Shown here: positions 25,230 through 33,961 of the stretch, piece after piece
How the letters are laid out: every line of letters begins with the position of its first letter
How positions within the stretch are numbered: the first letter of the stretch is position 1
Assembly: GCA_964603985.1 (NCBI GenBank)
Contig: CAZRXG010000009.1
Span: 1 to 64,000 of the forward strand
From: CAZRXG01 sp964603985
GTDB lineage: Bacteria; Chloroflexota; Anaerolineae; Aggregatilineales; UBA3940
Reading direction: 5' to 3'
DNA length: 64,000 nucleotides
Notes under the pieces: model-generated
Database searches by the model: none
Told to the model about the DNA's origin: nothing
What the model saw: the letters and a program-made list of their open reading frames with translations, nothing else
Made by a program: the position numbers and the translations under genes

Positions 25230-26090
25230 ATGTCACAGGACGAAGCGCAAACGACCCGGCGGGTGATCCGCTCCCCCTTTGACCCCGACTTTGACGACTG
25301 CGCCTGGACGGACGCCTGGACACGCATCCCCGTTATCCAGGTCGTGCCGGGCGTGTACGGCTCGCTCACCGTCAAAAGCTGGCCGATGACCGAAGCCGAG
25401 GTCTGTGGACAGCACATCAGCCTGTCCTCGTCCCTGGAGGTGCGCGGGCTGGTCATGGCAGACGGTACGCTGTGGATGTCCGACGTGCCCCAGGAGCGCC
25501 TGATGATGTACAACAACGCCCTGGCGTCGCGCGGGCGGGTTCTGGTCGGCGGGCTGGGCCTGGGATTGTACCCCCAGTATGCCACGCCCCACGTCGAGAG
25601 CATCACCGTCGTCGAGCGTGACCGGACGGTGTGCGCCCTGGTTGAGCCGGTAGTGCGCGTCGCCGCCGATGCGCACAGGATCGCCTTCGACGTGCAAACC
25701 GGCGACGTTGGGGAGATGCTCGCTGCCGACCCCCTCACCCGCTACGATACCATCTTCCTCGACACCTGGCACACGCTCGACGCGGCCCATCTACCCACCG
25801 TCAACCGCCTGCGCGACATGGCGGTTGGGCACCTCGCGCCGGACGGGCACGTGCTGCTGTGGGGTTACCGCTGGATGGTGCGCCTGTTCGAGGGCGCCTG
25901 TGAGCGCGTTCTGCGCGTCGCGCCCGGTGAGCGGGATCGCTGGCTGGCCGTTCTGACGCGCCAGCGTCCTGCCGTGTGGCAACTGCTGATGCCCGTTGTC
26001 GAGCACTTCGCGGGGCAGGTCGTCGAGGATTGGGGCGCAGCGCTGGCCTGGTGCCGGGCTTACGTCATCCGTGCGACGGGCGAGGAGTGA
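25230..26090 (+). CDS. Class I SAM-dependent methyltransferase / spermidine-synthase-like protein
   Basis: The 286-residue protein has a Rossmann-type SAM-binding core: VLVGGLGLGLYP is motif I, followed by ITVVERDRTV with the acidic ribose-binding residue, then YDTIFLDTWH and DGHVLLWGY. The arrangement resembles spermidine synthase-like proteins, but the gatekeeper residues for a polyamine enzyme are not clear, so the substrate is open. An AGGGGAGGAG ribosome site precedes the ATG at 25230; the open frame upstream to 24999 is an antisense extension. The next gene starts 7 bp after its stop. Confidence 0.75.
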   Translation: MSQDEAQTTRRVIRSPFDPDFDDCAWTDAWTRIPVIQVVPGVYGSLTVKSWPMTEAEVCGQHISLSSSLEVRGLVMADGTLWMSDVPQERLMMYNNALASRGRVLVGGLGLGLYPQYATPHVESITVVERDRTVCALVEPVVRVAADAHRIAFDVQTGDVGEMLAADPLTRYDTIFLDTWHTLDAAHLPTVNRLRDMAVGHLAPDGHVLLWGYRWMVRLFEGACERVLRVAPGERDRWLAVLTRQRPAVWQLLMPVVEHFAGQVVEDWGAALAWCRAYVIRATGEE

Positions 26091-26097
26091 GCAAGGC

Positions 26098-26616
26098 GTG
26101 CGGCACCCAATAAGGATAGTCATCGCGGCGCTCGCCGTGCTGGCCGTTCCGGTGGCGCTGGCCGTCCTGGTGATGCCCGACCTGCTCGCCCCTCCCCCCA
26201 CCTGCGCGGGCGTTCCCATCGTGCCTATCATGCCGCTCGGCGTGGACTATCCCGGCTTCCGGTTGGAGCAGTTCGGGCGCTCGGCGATGCACTTCGCGCC
26301 CGGTGAGACGCTCTGCCTGGCCCTGGAGTGGCAGGCGGGGTGGATGCCCCCCGCGCAGGACGAGTATACTATCCAAATCGAGCTGCTGAACGACGACAAC
26401 CGCGTGAGGGGGCGCTACGCCGGGCCGCTGTACACCGATCCCATCGCGTGGATGCCCGGCGCGGAGCCTGTCGAACGCTACCCGGTTCCCGTCTCACGCT
26501 GGGCCGCGCCGGGACGCCACCGCATCGTCGTGAGCGTGGTATCCTCCACCGGAGAGATGGTCGGGGAACCGGCCACCATTGGGACGGTGCTGGTCGTCAG
26601 GACAAAAGAAAAATGA
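26098..26616 (+). CDS. Membrane-anchored or secreted protein of unknown function
   Basis: I do not recognise a family. The 172-residue product starts with a hydrophobic helix (about residues 4-26), likely a signal anchor. The exported part is beta-rich with the look of an Ig-like sandwich (PGETLCLALEWQAG, YTIQIELLND, PGRHRIVVSVVS). The GTG at 26098 is chosen because GAGGAG lies 12 bases upstream and the gene follows the methyltransferase by 7 bp; an ATG start upstream would overlap that gene by nearly 100 bp. Confidence 0.6.
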   Translation: MRHPIRIVIAALAVLAVPVALAVLVMPDLLAPPPTCAGVPIVPIMPLGVDYPGFRLEQFGRSAMHFAPGETLCLALEWQAGWMPPAQDEYTIQIELLNDDNRVRGRYAGPLYTDPIAWMPGAEPVERYPVPVSRWAAPGRHRIVVSVVSSTGEMVGEPATIGTVLVVRTKEK

Positions 26617-26649
26617 TCCCCGCTTCACCACCACAAGGAGCACCGATCT

Positions 26650-27090
26650 ATGCGCGTACTGCTGCAACGGGTCAGCAAGGCATCCGTCACGGTTGACGGC
26701 GCGGTCGTCGGCGCAATCGACCACGGCTTCGTGATCCTCGTTGGCGTGGGCCACGGCGACGGCGAGGAGCAGGCCGCCTGGCTGGCAAAAAAAGTCGCCG
26801 GGCTGCGCATCTTCGAGGACGCCGAGGGCAAATTCAACCTCTCGATATTGGATGTGGGCGGTTCGGCGCTGGTCGTTTCCCAGTTCACGCTCTTCGCCGA
26901 CACGCGCAAGGGCCGTCGTCCCGCTTTCATCGATGCCGCCCTGCCGGAGATCGCCGAGCCGCTGGTCGAGCGCTTCGCCGAACATCTCCGCGCCAGAGGC
27001 ATCCCCGTCGAGATGGGGGTTTTCGGGGCACACATGCTGGTCGAGATCCACAACGACGGCCCCGTCACCATCTGGCTGGAACGAGAGTGA
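26650..27090 (+). CDS. dtd: D-aminoacyl-tRNA deacylase
   Basis: Dtd removes D-amino acids and glycine mischarged on tRNA. The 146-residue length and the motifs MRVLLQRVSKASV, LRIFEDAEGKFN, SQFTLFADTRKGRRP (catalytic region) and the C-terminal NDGPVTIWLE with its Gly-cisPro motif match the family throughout. An AAGGAG site precedes the ATG. It is the last gene of a short plus-strand run and is convergent with a minus-strand membrane protein gene. Confidence 0.96.
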   Translation: MRVLLQRVSKASVTVDGAVVGAIDHGFVILVGVGHGDGEEQAAWLAKKVAGLRIFEDAEGKFNLSILDVGGSALVVSQFTLFADTRKGRRPAFIDAALPEIAEPLVERFAEHLRARGIPVEMGVFGAHMLVEIHNDGPVTIWLERE

Positions 27091-27125
27091 GCGCCAGTCG
27101 ACCGACGTAAAAGAGACGAGGAGGG

Positions 27126-28241
27126 CTATTCCCCCTCCTCATCTTCGTCAGGCTTCCGATCCTTGAATGGGTCCAGCGGTCTGAACTCGACCACCGGCCT
27201 GCTTCCCGGCGGGCCCCCTCCGGGTGGAGGCGTTTCCTTGTCTCCCGCAGTTTCAGCCGTCGCCGCCGCGTCGATGGCCGCCGGTGTGGGCGCAGGGGGC
27301 GATTGTGACGGCTGCGGGGGCGGTGCGGGCTGTGGCGGTGCCGTCGGCTGGGGAGGCGCTACCGGTTGTGGGGGCGCTGCCGGTTGTGGGGGCGCCGAAG
27401 ACGCAGTCGGCTGCACGGATGGTGTTGGCCGGGTGGGGCGCAGTTGCCGGTAAGCGATGTATGCCCCCAGCACCACCGCCACCAACGCCCAGTTATTGCT
27501 GGAGGGGAACCAGATCGACAGCGCCGCCGCCGCCGCAAATCCCACCGCCAGCCACAACGCCCAATCCAGGCGGCGGAACGCCAGCCACAGCGCCACGAAC
27601 ACCGCCGCCAGCACAGCGTTCAGCACAACGTAGAACCGCCCACCGACCGGTCGCAGCAACGAGAAGGATACCAGTAAAAACACGCCAATCGCGCTGATCA
27701 GCCCCGCCGGGAGCAGCGCCCACCAGTTCTGGCGGTCGGAGATGTACAGCACCCAGAAGGGCAGCGCGATAGCCAGCAGCGCAATTGCCCCCAGCGTCTC
27801 CAGCGGGATGTTCCCGATTGTCAGCGCCAGCAGGCTGCCCAACACCAGCATCGTGTAAGCCAGCACCAACGCCCACCAGTTTTGGCGATCCACGAAATAG
27901 GCCACCGCGAACGGCACGGCGATCTCGCCCAGCGCAACGATGCCCACGAGCTGGTCGGAGGGCGGGCTGAGGAAGATCACCCCCAGCAGGATGGCGATGG
28001 CCAGAAACACCCAACCCGTGATCAGCGCCCACCACGCCTGCCGGTCGATAAGCCAGCGCGCCAGAAACGGCACGCTCAGCACGGCCACCACCCCCGCAGC
28101 CGGGAGCAGCATCGGGGCACCGGCGCGGAAGTCAACCATCCCCGTGCTGCGTGCCAGGAAGGCCAGCCCCACGACGATCAGCGCCCCGGCCCAGACCCAG
28201 GCCAGAAACGACCGCACCCCGTTGGACGACGTTTGAGACAT
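27126..28241 (-). CDS. Multi-pass membrane protein with WWAL-type ~50-residue repeats and Pro-rich tail
   Basis: The 371-residue protein opens with a two-helix region typical of LiaF/LiaI-like (DUF5668-type) membrane domains. At least three divergent repeats of about 50 residues follow, each starting with a DRQ(A/N)WWAL motif and containing two hydrophobic helices and a conserved (V/I)PF segment. Two further hydrophobic segments complete the membrane part. The last ~120 residues are Pro/Ala/Gln-rich, then acidic (ends DEDEEGE), and probably cytoplasmic. It is a paralogue of the upstream gene at 28334-29176. No enzymatic motif is visible; the function is unknown. Confidence 0.75.
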   Translation of the reverse strand: MSQTSSNGVRSFLAWVWAGALIVVGLAFLARSTGMVDFRAGAPMLLPAAGVVAVLSVPFLARWLIDRQAWWALITGWVFLAIAILLGVIFLSPPSDQLVGIVALGEIAVPFAVAYFVDRQNWWALVLAYTMLVLGSLLALTIGNIPLETLGAIALLAIALPFWVLYISDRQNWWALLPAGLISAIGVFLLVSFSLLRPVGGRFYVVLNAVLAAVFVALWLAFRRLDWALWLAVGFAAAAALSIWFPSSNNWALVAVVLGAYIAYRQLRPTRPTPSVQPTASSAPPQPAAPPQPVAPPQPTAPPQPAPPPQPSQSPPAPTPAAIDAAATAETAGDKETPPPGGGPPGSRPVVEFRPLDPFKDRKPDEDEEGE

Positions 28242-28287
28242 AAGTGCTTTTTCTCCCCGATTACCGTTCCGGCCACAAGCAGGCCGA

Positions 28288-28315
28288 AGAGGCCCACGCG
28301 TCGCGAGGGGCCTCT
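28288..28315 (-). other. Hairpin between the two repeat membrane protein genes
   Basis: AGAGGCCC pairs with GGGCCTCT around a 12-nt loop, and a second small stem (CGGCC/GGCCG) lies beside it at about 28270-28286. There is no T tract, so this is more likely an mRNA processing or attenuation structure than a full terminator. Confidence 0.35.
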
Positions 28316-28333
28316 CCAGGTCGCCACAAATCG

Positions 28334-29176
28334 CTACCGTGCGGCAGGTTTATCGGCCTCCGGGCCGGTCTTGGGCATCTTTAGACCGGCTCCTGACTTT
28401 TTGCCGCTCAACTCACGCACCAGCAGGTAGACACCAACCACGATCAGCAGGACCGGGATGTAGGGAATGATACCGCTCATCAGCAGCCCCAACCCGATGA
28501 CGGCCATGATCCCGCCCGGAATGAGCGCCCACCAGTTTTCGCGGTTGCGCAGGTAAACGTACAGGAAGGGCACGGCAATGGCAAACATGATATAGGCTGC
28601 GATCAACTCGCCCCGCAGGACGGTTGTCAGCATGATCAGCACCCCGATGGCCGACATCACGTAGGCCGGGATCAGCGCCCACCATTGCTCGCGGTTCCGC
28701 AGGTAGATGTGTATGAAAGGCGCGGCAATGGCGAACATGACGTACATGCCGATTATCTCGCCTCGCAGGACGGTCGTCAGCATGATCAGCACCCCGATGG
28801 CCGACATTATGTAGGTCGGGATCAGTGCCCACCACTGCTGATTGTCTTGCAGGTAGACGTACAGGAAAGGTGCTGCAATGGCAAACATCACAAAGGCGCC
28901 GATCAACTCGCCGAAGATGTGCAGCGTCCCCATCACGATCAGGGCGGCGACGACCAGCAACACGTACCCCGGGATCAACACCCACCAGTTGCCGCGCTCG
29001 CGCTGGTAAACGGCGAAGAACACCAGCCCCGCCCCGGCAAAGACGGTGGCCCAGATAAACGCGCTTATCCAGGGAAACACCCTGTCCAGCAGAAATACTG
29101 CCCCCAGGACGATCAGCAGGCCCCCCCACAGCCAGCTACGGTTGTTACTAAGGTTCTCATCAGGACGTGGTTCCAT
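28334..29176 (-). CDS. Multi-pass membrane protein with near-identical 50-residue WWALIP repeats
   Basis: The 280-residue protein begins with a LiaF/LiaI-like helix pair, LWGGLLIVLGAVFLLDRVFPW. Then come four copies of a 50-residue unit starting near QWWALIP and ending near PF(L/I)(Y/H)(V/I)YLR. The middle copies are nearly identical, with a period of exactly 150 bp in DNA. The fourth copy breaks down into the C-terminal helices. A short basic tail (GKKSGAGLKMPK) follows. The ATG at 29176 is preferred over a GTG six codons upstream because of the GAGGAG site. Function is unknown; proteins of this type are often envelope-stress-linked, which is only inference. Confidence 0.75.
   Translation of the reverse strand: MEPRPDENLSNNRSWLWGGLLIVLGAVFLLDRVFPWISAFIWATVFAGAGLVFFAVYQRERGNWWVLIPGYVLLVVAALIVMGTLHIFGELIGAFVMFAIAAPFLYVYLQDNQQWWALIPTYIMSAIGVLIMLTTVLRGEIIGMYVMFAIAAPFIHIYLRNREQWWALIPAYVMSAIGVLIMLTTVLRGELIAAYIMFAIAVPFLYVYLRNRENWWALIPGGIMAVIGLGLLMSGIIPYIPVLLIVVGVYLLVRELSGKKSGAGLKMPKTGPEADKPAAR
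28476..28935 (-). repeat. Coding tandem repeats, 150-bp period
   Basis: The block beginning GTCAGCATGATCAGCACCCC occurs at 28626 and again at 28776, exactly 150 bp apart and almost identical over more than 40 bp, with more diverged copies on each side. The repeats encode two-helix membrane units, so this is not a CRISPR array. Confidence 0.85.
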
Positions 29177-29331
29177 CTCTGGTTTGCTCCTCACAATATC
29201 GACTGTCTACAACGCTCTAAACTACATTACGCACAAATCCGCCGGGAGTTGTAGCACAGGAAAAGGTGAGGAGGACGACCGGGCGCACCGGGCCAACACG
29301 GCCTTAGATGCAGCCAGCCTCCGTAAGGGGT

Positions 29332-29356
29332 GGTGAGACGGTGGGGCCGTCTCGCC
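29332..29356. other. Hairpin in the 194-bp gap after the CNNM gene
   Basis: GGTGAGACGG pairs with CCGTCTCGCC (one G-T pair) around a 5-nt loop, 33 bp past the CNNM stop on the minus strand. There is no T tract. It may act as a weak terminator; nothing else is seen in 29177-29388. Confidence 0.35.
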
Positions 29357-29388
29357 CGTGGCCCAGCGCTTCGAGCGCCGGGGTCTTC

Positions 29389-30717
29389 TCAGCGATCCAC
29401 AAATACCACCAGGCGGTCGATGCGCATCCCGTCAACCTGCTCGACCTTGAAGTGTGCGGCGCGTGCGCTGACCTCGTCCCCTTTCTGCGGGATGCGCTCC
29501 AGCTTGCCCATCACGTAGCCGCCGATTGTGTCATAGTTCTCATCACTCAGGGACAGCCCCAGTGTATCGTTCACGTCCTCGATCAGCGCCAGCCCGCTGA
29601 CCACCCAGCTACCGTCCGGGCGCTTGGCGATCTCCGGCCCATCCGTGTCGTACTGGTCGGGCATCTCCCCGGCGATCTCCTCCAGCACATCCTCCAGCGT
29701 GATCAGCCCCGCCGTGCCGCCGTACTCGTCCAGCACAATCGCGATGTGCTGCCGTTCGGCCCGGAAGGCGGTCAGCGCGGCGCTGATGCGCGCCGTCTCC
29801 GGCAAAAAGATCACCTTGCGTAGAAAAGGTCGCACCGGCGCACTGAGGTTGCCCTCTGCCAGCTCCTCCACGATGTCACGCACATACAGTATGCCGACGA
29901 CGTGGTCCTGATCGCCCTCGTAGACCGGCACTTTGCCATGGGGGTGCTCTTTGTGGATCGCCAGCACGTCGCGCAGCCTGGCACCCACCGCGAGCATAGC
30001 CATCTCGGTGCGGGGGATCATAAGCTGCCGCACCAGCACTTCACGCAGGTCAAAGACCGCACGCAGCATGTCCTGCTGGCTGCCATCAAGCATCCCCTGG
30101 TCGGCGCTTGCTTCTACGATCAACTTAAGCTCCTCAACCGAGTGAACCAGCTCGTGGCCCGCCGCAGGCTCGAACCCCAGCCGCTTCAAGATCCAGTTGC
30201 CTGCCCCGTTGAGCAGCACAATGCCCGGCCTGAAAATCCACTCCGACCACAGCGTGGGCCGCGCGACGACCAACGCCGTCTGCTCGGTGCGTTGCAGTGC
30301 GATCGACTTGGGGGCCAGCTCCCCGACCACGACGTGCAGGAAGGTGATGGCTGCGAAGGCCATCACCGCCGACACGCTGTGTGAGGTCACGTTAGCCCAG
30401 GTGTCGGGGAGCGGGATCAGCGCGATCACCGGGTCGATCAGGTGCGACAGGGCCGGTTCACCGATCCAGCCCAATCCCAGGCTGGCCAGCGTGATTCCGA
30501 GCTGCGTCGCCGCAATGAAGCGGTCCGGATCGTGGATCGCCTTGCGCACGGCTTCGGCCTCTCGCACGCCCTGCGCGATCATCTCTTCGACCCGCGTCCG
30601 GCGCACGCTGACCAGCGAGAACTCCGCTGCGACGAAAAAGCCGTTCAACAGAACCAGCAGCACAACCGCCGCCAGCCCGACGAGACTGTCAACTACTAAG
30701 CCTGCTTCTGCTTCCAT
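29389..30717 (-). CDS. CNNM/CorC-type membrane protein (DUF21, CBS pair, CorC_HlyC)
   Basis: This 442-residue protein has the standard three-part architecture. An N-terminal CNNM (DUF21) membrane domain covers about 1-195 (VLLVLLNGFFVAAEFSLVSVRRTRVEEM opening, then VVVGELAPKSIALQ). A CBS-domain pair lies at about 205-335 (MIPRTEMAMLAVGARL and GKVPVYEGDQDHVVGILYVRDI), and a CorC_HlyC domain at about 350-440 (DGSWVVSGLALIEDVNDTLG). Such proteins are implicated in magnesium or cobalt transport; the old hemolysin label is historical. The gene stands alone on the minus strand. Confidence 0.92.
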   Translation of the reverse strand: MEAEAGLVVDSLVGLAAVVLLVLLNGFFVAAEFSLVSVRRTRVEEMIAQGVREAEAVRKAIHDPDRFIAATQLGITLASLGLGWIGEPALSHLIDPVIALIPLPDTWANVTSHSVSAVMAFAAITFLHVVVGELAPKSIALQRTEQTALVVARPTLWSEWIFRPGIVLLNGAGNWILKRLGFEPAAGHELVHSVEELKLIVEASADQGMLDGSQQDMLRAVFDLREVLVRQLMIPRTEMAMLAVGARLRDVLAIHKEHPHGKVPVYEGDQDHVVGILYVRDIVEELAEGNLSAPVRPFLRKVIFLPETARISAALTAFRAERQHIAIVLDEYGGTAGLITLEDVLEEIAGEMPDQYDTDGPEIAKRPDGSWVVSGLALIEDVNDTLGLSLSDENYDTIGGYVMGKLERIPQKGDEVSARAAHFKVEQVDGMRIDRLVVFVDR

Positions 30718-30858
30718 ATTCTATATTGGCTCAACCGTCTAGGTGTAAGAAAGTAACACTACCTGGGGCACCGTCCGCCCCCATCCCGGCATGGCAAAGT
30801 TATCTTTCTCCTCCAGGTATGGGAAGAGAAGTCAATGCAGCTTTCAGCCACGCCCTTA

Positions 30859-31698
30859 TCACGCCGCCTTATAGATAACCGCCGCACCGTATCCGACCAC
30901 GCGCCGCGTGTCGCCGCTCGCCTCAGCCGATGTTCCATACCCGACGACCTGTGCGTGATCCGCTCCCAGCGCGCGGGCCGCGACCATCACCGCCGCAATC
31001 GCCACCCGGCCACAGGCAAAGGCTCTGCCCTCATCCTCCACGCGGATCACCCCCTCCGGGTCGAATGCCGCGATCTGGTCGAGCATGACGCGGTCCAGCT
31101 TCTCAGCCTCAGCCTGAGTGTAAAAATGCGACAGGTCGCTGCTGGCGACGAGCAGCGTCGATTTGCTGTCGCCGCCAACCACCCTGGCGACCGCCTCGCC
31201 GAGCGCCGCCGCCGTCTTGTACGTCTGGTCGCGCAGCATGATCGGTACCAGCGAGAACGGGTCGCTCAGCGTCCGCTGTAGGAACGGTAGCTCAATCTCC
31301 AGCGAATGCTCAGGGTCACGGCGTATTGGCTTGATGACCAGATCCTGCCCCAGCGCATCCAGTGCCTCACGGTCGACCGGGATGTCGCCCAGCGGCGTGC
31401 CGTAAGCCTCGTGCGCTGTAGTCATGATTGGGTGAGCATACATTTGGTGCATCGGCGAGACGACCACCACCCGCTCAAAGCTCATTCCCTGTACCAACTT
31501 GAAGGCGTGGGCCGCGATTGGACCTGAGAAAATGTAACCGGCGTGCGGCACGATCAGCCCGACAACCCGCCCCGGGATCTTGACCTCCGGCGCGTTCGCC
31601 AGGTACCTGTCGATGTCGGCTGCCAGGCGGTCCGCGCTGCCGGGGTACCACTGGCCCGCAATCGGCGATGGTCGCACATCCTTAAAGGTCTGCTCCAT
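30859..31698 (-). CDS. MEMO1-family protein (AmmeMemoRadiSam system protein B)
   Basis: The 279-residue protein is a MEMO family member related to LigB-type non-haem iron dioxygenases. It starts with VRPSPIAGQWYP and has VPHAGYIFSGPIAAHAF, the VVSPMHQMY region and ASSDLSHFY, which supply the conserved histidines of the pocket. It often occurs with an AMMECR1 protein and a radical SAM enzyme. Here the radical SAM partner is 9 kb away at 40336-41406 and no AMMECR1 gene is seen. The ATG at 31698 fits the family start better than the upstream start at 31719. The molecular role of the system is not settled. Confidence 0.9.
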   Translation of the reverse strand: MEQTFKDVRPSPIAGQWYPGSADRLAADIDRYLANAPEVKIPGRVVGLIVPHAGYIFSGPIAAHAFKLVQGMSFERVVVVSPMHQMYAHPIMTTAHEAYGTPLGDIPVDREALDALGQDLVIKPIRRDPEHSLEIELPFLQRTLSDPFSLVPIMLRDQTYKTAAALGEAVARVVGGDSKSTLLVASSDLSHFYTQAEAEKLDRVMLDQIAAFDPEGVIRVEDEGRAFACGRVAIAAVMVAARALGADHAQVVGYGTSAEASGDTRRVVGYGAAVIYKAA

Positions 31699-31761
31699 CG
31701 TGCAACACCGTCCTTCCACTCACTTCGTTCACTAAAGATTGTACCATAGCTCAGGGCCACG

Positions 31762-32601
31762 TCAGAAGATTGGGCCTCCGCCCCTCTGAACCACCAGCAG
31801 GAGCGTCACGCCGGCCACCGCCGCGCCAAACAGGATGGTCGCCACCCACGCCACAACCGATGATGATTCGTCTTCCAGCCGCACCAGGTCGCCCAGGGCG
31901 GCGCGAACCACGTAGCGCGGGGTGGCAAACCAGCCCAGGATCAACCCGGCCACCAGCCCCCCGACGTGCCCCCAGTTGTCGATCAGGGGGTTGAGACCGA
32001 TCACCAGGTTTGCCACGATGACGAAAACGACGCTCCCGATCCTGCGCCGCGTGTCGGTGATGATCGCCCGGTTGCGGTAAAGCAGGGGCAGCATGGCCCC
32101 CACCAGACCAAACAGCGCCCCGCTCGCCCCGATAGAGGGGTGCCTGTTGAGCGCAAAGCTGGCCACTGCTCCCGAAATGCCGGAGAGCAGGTAAACGGCC
32201 AGAAAGCGCCAGTACCCGAAGAATCGCTCAATCTGAGGGCCAACACTGTACAGAAAGTAGCTGTTCAGCCCCAGGTGTATGATGCCACCGTGTAAAAACA
32301 TCGGCGTGACCAGCCGCCAGTACTCCCCGTTGATGATGGCCTGGTTCTCCTTCATCCCCAGCATGGTCAACTGCTGTCCAAACAGAACGTAGTCCAGCAG
32401 GAACACCAGCACGTTGATCCCCAGGATCAGGTAAGTGAAAACAGGCTTGCTCTGGGGAACCTTAATGCGCCGCCTGGGCGGTGTGACCGGTAGTGGCTTC
32501 GGAGGGGGTGGCGGCTCCCGCTCAAGGGGATGGACCGGCTTCCGGGGCTCGGAAGGCGGAGAAAGTGGACGCTGTGAAGGCTGTTCTGTTTCAAAACTCA
32601 T
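31762..32601 (-). CDS. Rhomboid family intramembrane serine protease
   Basis: Rhomboids cut membrane proteins within the bilayer. The 279-residue protein has a Pro-rich cytoplasmic N-terminus (1-50) and about six membrane helices. The GASGALFG motif carries the nucleophile Ser160, and NWGHVGG carries the catalytic His212. The preceding HLGLNSYFL segment (109-117) matches the conserved HxxxN motif. All catalytic residues are present. It is divergent from the FmdB-type gene, 77 bp away. Confidence 0.93.
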   Translation of the reverse strand: MSFETEQPSQRPLSPPSEPRKPVHPLEREPPPPPKPLPVTPPRRRIKVPQSKPVFTYLILGINVLVFLLDYVLFGQQLTMLGMKENQAIINGEYWRLVTPMFLHGGIIHLGLNSYFLYSVGPQIERFFGYWRFLAVYLLSGISGAVASFALNRHPSIGASGALFGLVGAMLPLLYRNRAIITDTRRRIGSVVFVIVANLVIGLNPLIDNWGHVGGLVAGLILGWFATPRYVVRAALGDLVRLEDESSSVVAWVATILFGAAVAGVTLLLVVQRGGGPIF

Positions 32602-32678
32602 CGAAAAACACTGCTTCGTGGCTCACATTGCCGATAAAAACCAGCGTGATTATACTCCACATGGAGGGAGGTTTCACT

Positions 32679-33074
32679 GTGCCTGCGTATGATTTTCGCT
32701 GTAAAGCGTGTGACCACACCTTCACGATAGCGCTCGACAGCTATGCCGAGCTTGACCGCCTGGAGCCGCAGTGCCCGTCCTGTGGCTCAGGTAAGTTGAG
32801 CCGGCTGATCCGCCGCGTGACCGTCGTAACCGGTGAGGAAACCCGCATCGAGCGTCTGGCCGACCCGTCGCGGCTGGCGGGCCTCGATGAAGACGACCCG
32901 CGTGCAATGGGTCGTCTGATGCGCGAGATGGCGAGCGAAGTTGGCGAAGATCTGGGGCCGGAGATGAACGAGGTCATCGAGCGCCTGGAGGCGGGTGAAG
33001 ATCCGGAGTCAATCGAGGAGTCGCTGCCCCTCCCGGACGACGACCTGCCCGGCATGCATGACCTTCCCGGCTAA
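32679..33074 (+). CDS. FmdB-type zinc ribbon protein
   Basis: The protein begins with the FmdB signature (PAYDFRCKACDHTF) and has one zinc ribbon formed by Cys8, Cys11, Cys32 and Cys35. The remaining ~95 residues are acidic and helical, with the AMGRLMREMASEVGEDLGPEMNEVI segment seen in longer family members. The GTG at 32679 is preferred: it gives the canonical start and has a GGAGGGAGG ribosome site, whereas the longer frame overlaps the rhomboid gene. The family is probably regulatory; no target is known. Confidence 0.82.
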   Translation: MPAYDFRCKACDHTFTIALDSYAELDRLEPQCPSCGSGKLSRLIRRVTVVTGEETRIERLADPSRLAGLDEDDPRAMGRLMREMASEVGEDLGPEMNEVIERLEAGEDPESIEESLPLPDDDLPGMHDLPG

Positions 33075-33119
33075 GGAAGCCGACAGCGGCGATGCCCAAT
33101 CACGCAGGAGGCTCAGATA

Positions 33120-33902
33120 TCAGGTGCTGGGGCTTTGCCGGAGGGGTAGGAAGATCATTGCCCAGGCCATCAACCCGGCCCAGGCCAGATTGCTAACCCA
33201 GATCACCCCTTTGGCAACTGCGGCGTCAGGCCCCCCTGCGGTAATCAATCCGAACGCAATCGACGAGGCAAGGATGGCCGCCAGCCAGGCTGTGTTAAAG
33301 CTGGCAAAACTGGCCTCCGTATTCAAGCCAAAGCGACTATGCTTTGCCCGTGTGCTGAGGATCCCACCGATCAGGACGATGACGACAGTCAACGGGAGCA
33401 GCACGGTGAAGACTGCCGCATTCCCCTGGTATACATCCCGGCAGCGGTCCAGGACCTGCAGCACCCCTCGTGTGCTGACCCACTGGAAAGCCCCCCCGAT
33501 AATCACGCTCGCGAAGAAGACCTCGCGAAAGATCGGGATAACCCGCCGGACTTGAGCCGAGGCCAGGAAGAACACCATCGCCTCAAAGGTAAGCGGGGCG
33601 GCCAGCGTAAAATTCGACACCACAAAGAAATTCAGGGTGCCGGGTCGGCTGGACTCGGCCCCGGCCTCACCGGAGATGAGTGCCCACATCACCGCGGCGA
33701 TGAGATTTGCCATAAACGTGACTACCAGAAAGATCAGCGCGCGTTCGGTCTGCTCATCTGACGCCTCTCCCTCGCGTTGGCGGCGCTGCACATTGTCCAC
33801 CAGCCACACCAGAATCACGAAGGCAAACCCACATAGAATGCTCGCCACCTGTGCGAAGGATTGGGCGGCAACGGTCACATCATATTGCGTAAACCCAGGC
33901 AT
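33120..33902 (-). CDS. Membrane protein of unknown function (about six helices)
   Basis: The 260-residue product has six or seven hydrophobic segments, starting at about residues 19-35, 57-78 and 91-115, with a polar, charged cytoplasmic loop (RRQREGEASDEQTE) after the first helix. I recognise no family or catalytic motif. A G-rich ribosome site (GGGGG) precedes the ATG. It lies downstream of tmk, with a strong hairpin between them, and converges on the FmdB-type gene. Confidence 0.65.
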   Translation of the reverse strand: MPGFTQYDVTVAAQSFAQVASILCGFAFVILVWLVDNVQRRQREGEASDEQTERALIFLVVTFMANLIAAVMWALISGEAGAESSRPGTLNFFVVSNFTLAAPLTFEAMVFFLASAQVRRVIPIFREVFFASVIIGGAFQWVSTRGVLQVLDRCRDVYQGNAAVFTVLLPLTVVIVLIGGILSTRAKHSRFGLNTEASFASFNTAWLAAILASSIAFGLITAGGPDAAVAKGVIWVSNLAWAGLMAWAMIFLPLRQSPST

Positions 33903-33923
33903 GATATTCCCCCCTCAAATGAC

Positions 33924-33954
33924 GTGCTCATGGCACAAGCAGCGCCATGAGCAC
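33924..33954 (-). terminator. Strong hairpin downstream of tmk
   Basis: A perfect 11-bp stem, GTGCTCATGGC with its complement, closes a 9-nt loop. It lies 8 bp past the tmk stop and 22 bp before the start of the next minus-strand gene. The T tract after it is weak, so it may attenuate readthrough and not terminate fully. Confidence 0.5.
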
Positions 33955-33961
33955 TTTGCCC

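Noticed and set aside
24665..25738. Long fusion protein including the thioesterase
   Set aside because: The extra N-terminal part lies antisense to the methyltransferase gene; a good ribosome site and the family start point to 25096.
28400..28935. Possible CRISPR or non-coding satellite
   Set aside because: Repeats are 150 bp, in frame and encode membrane helices; there are no unique spacers.
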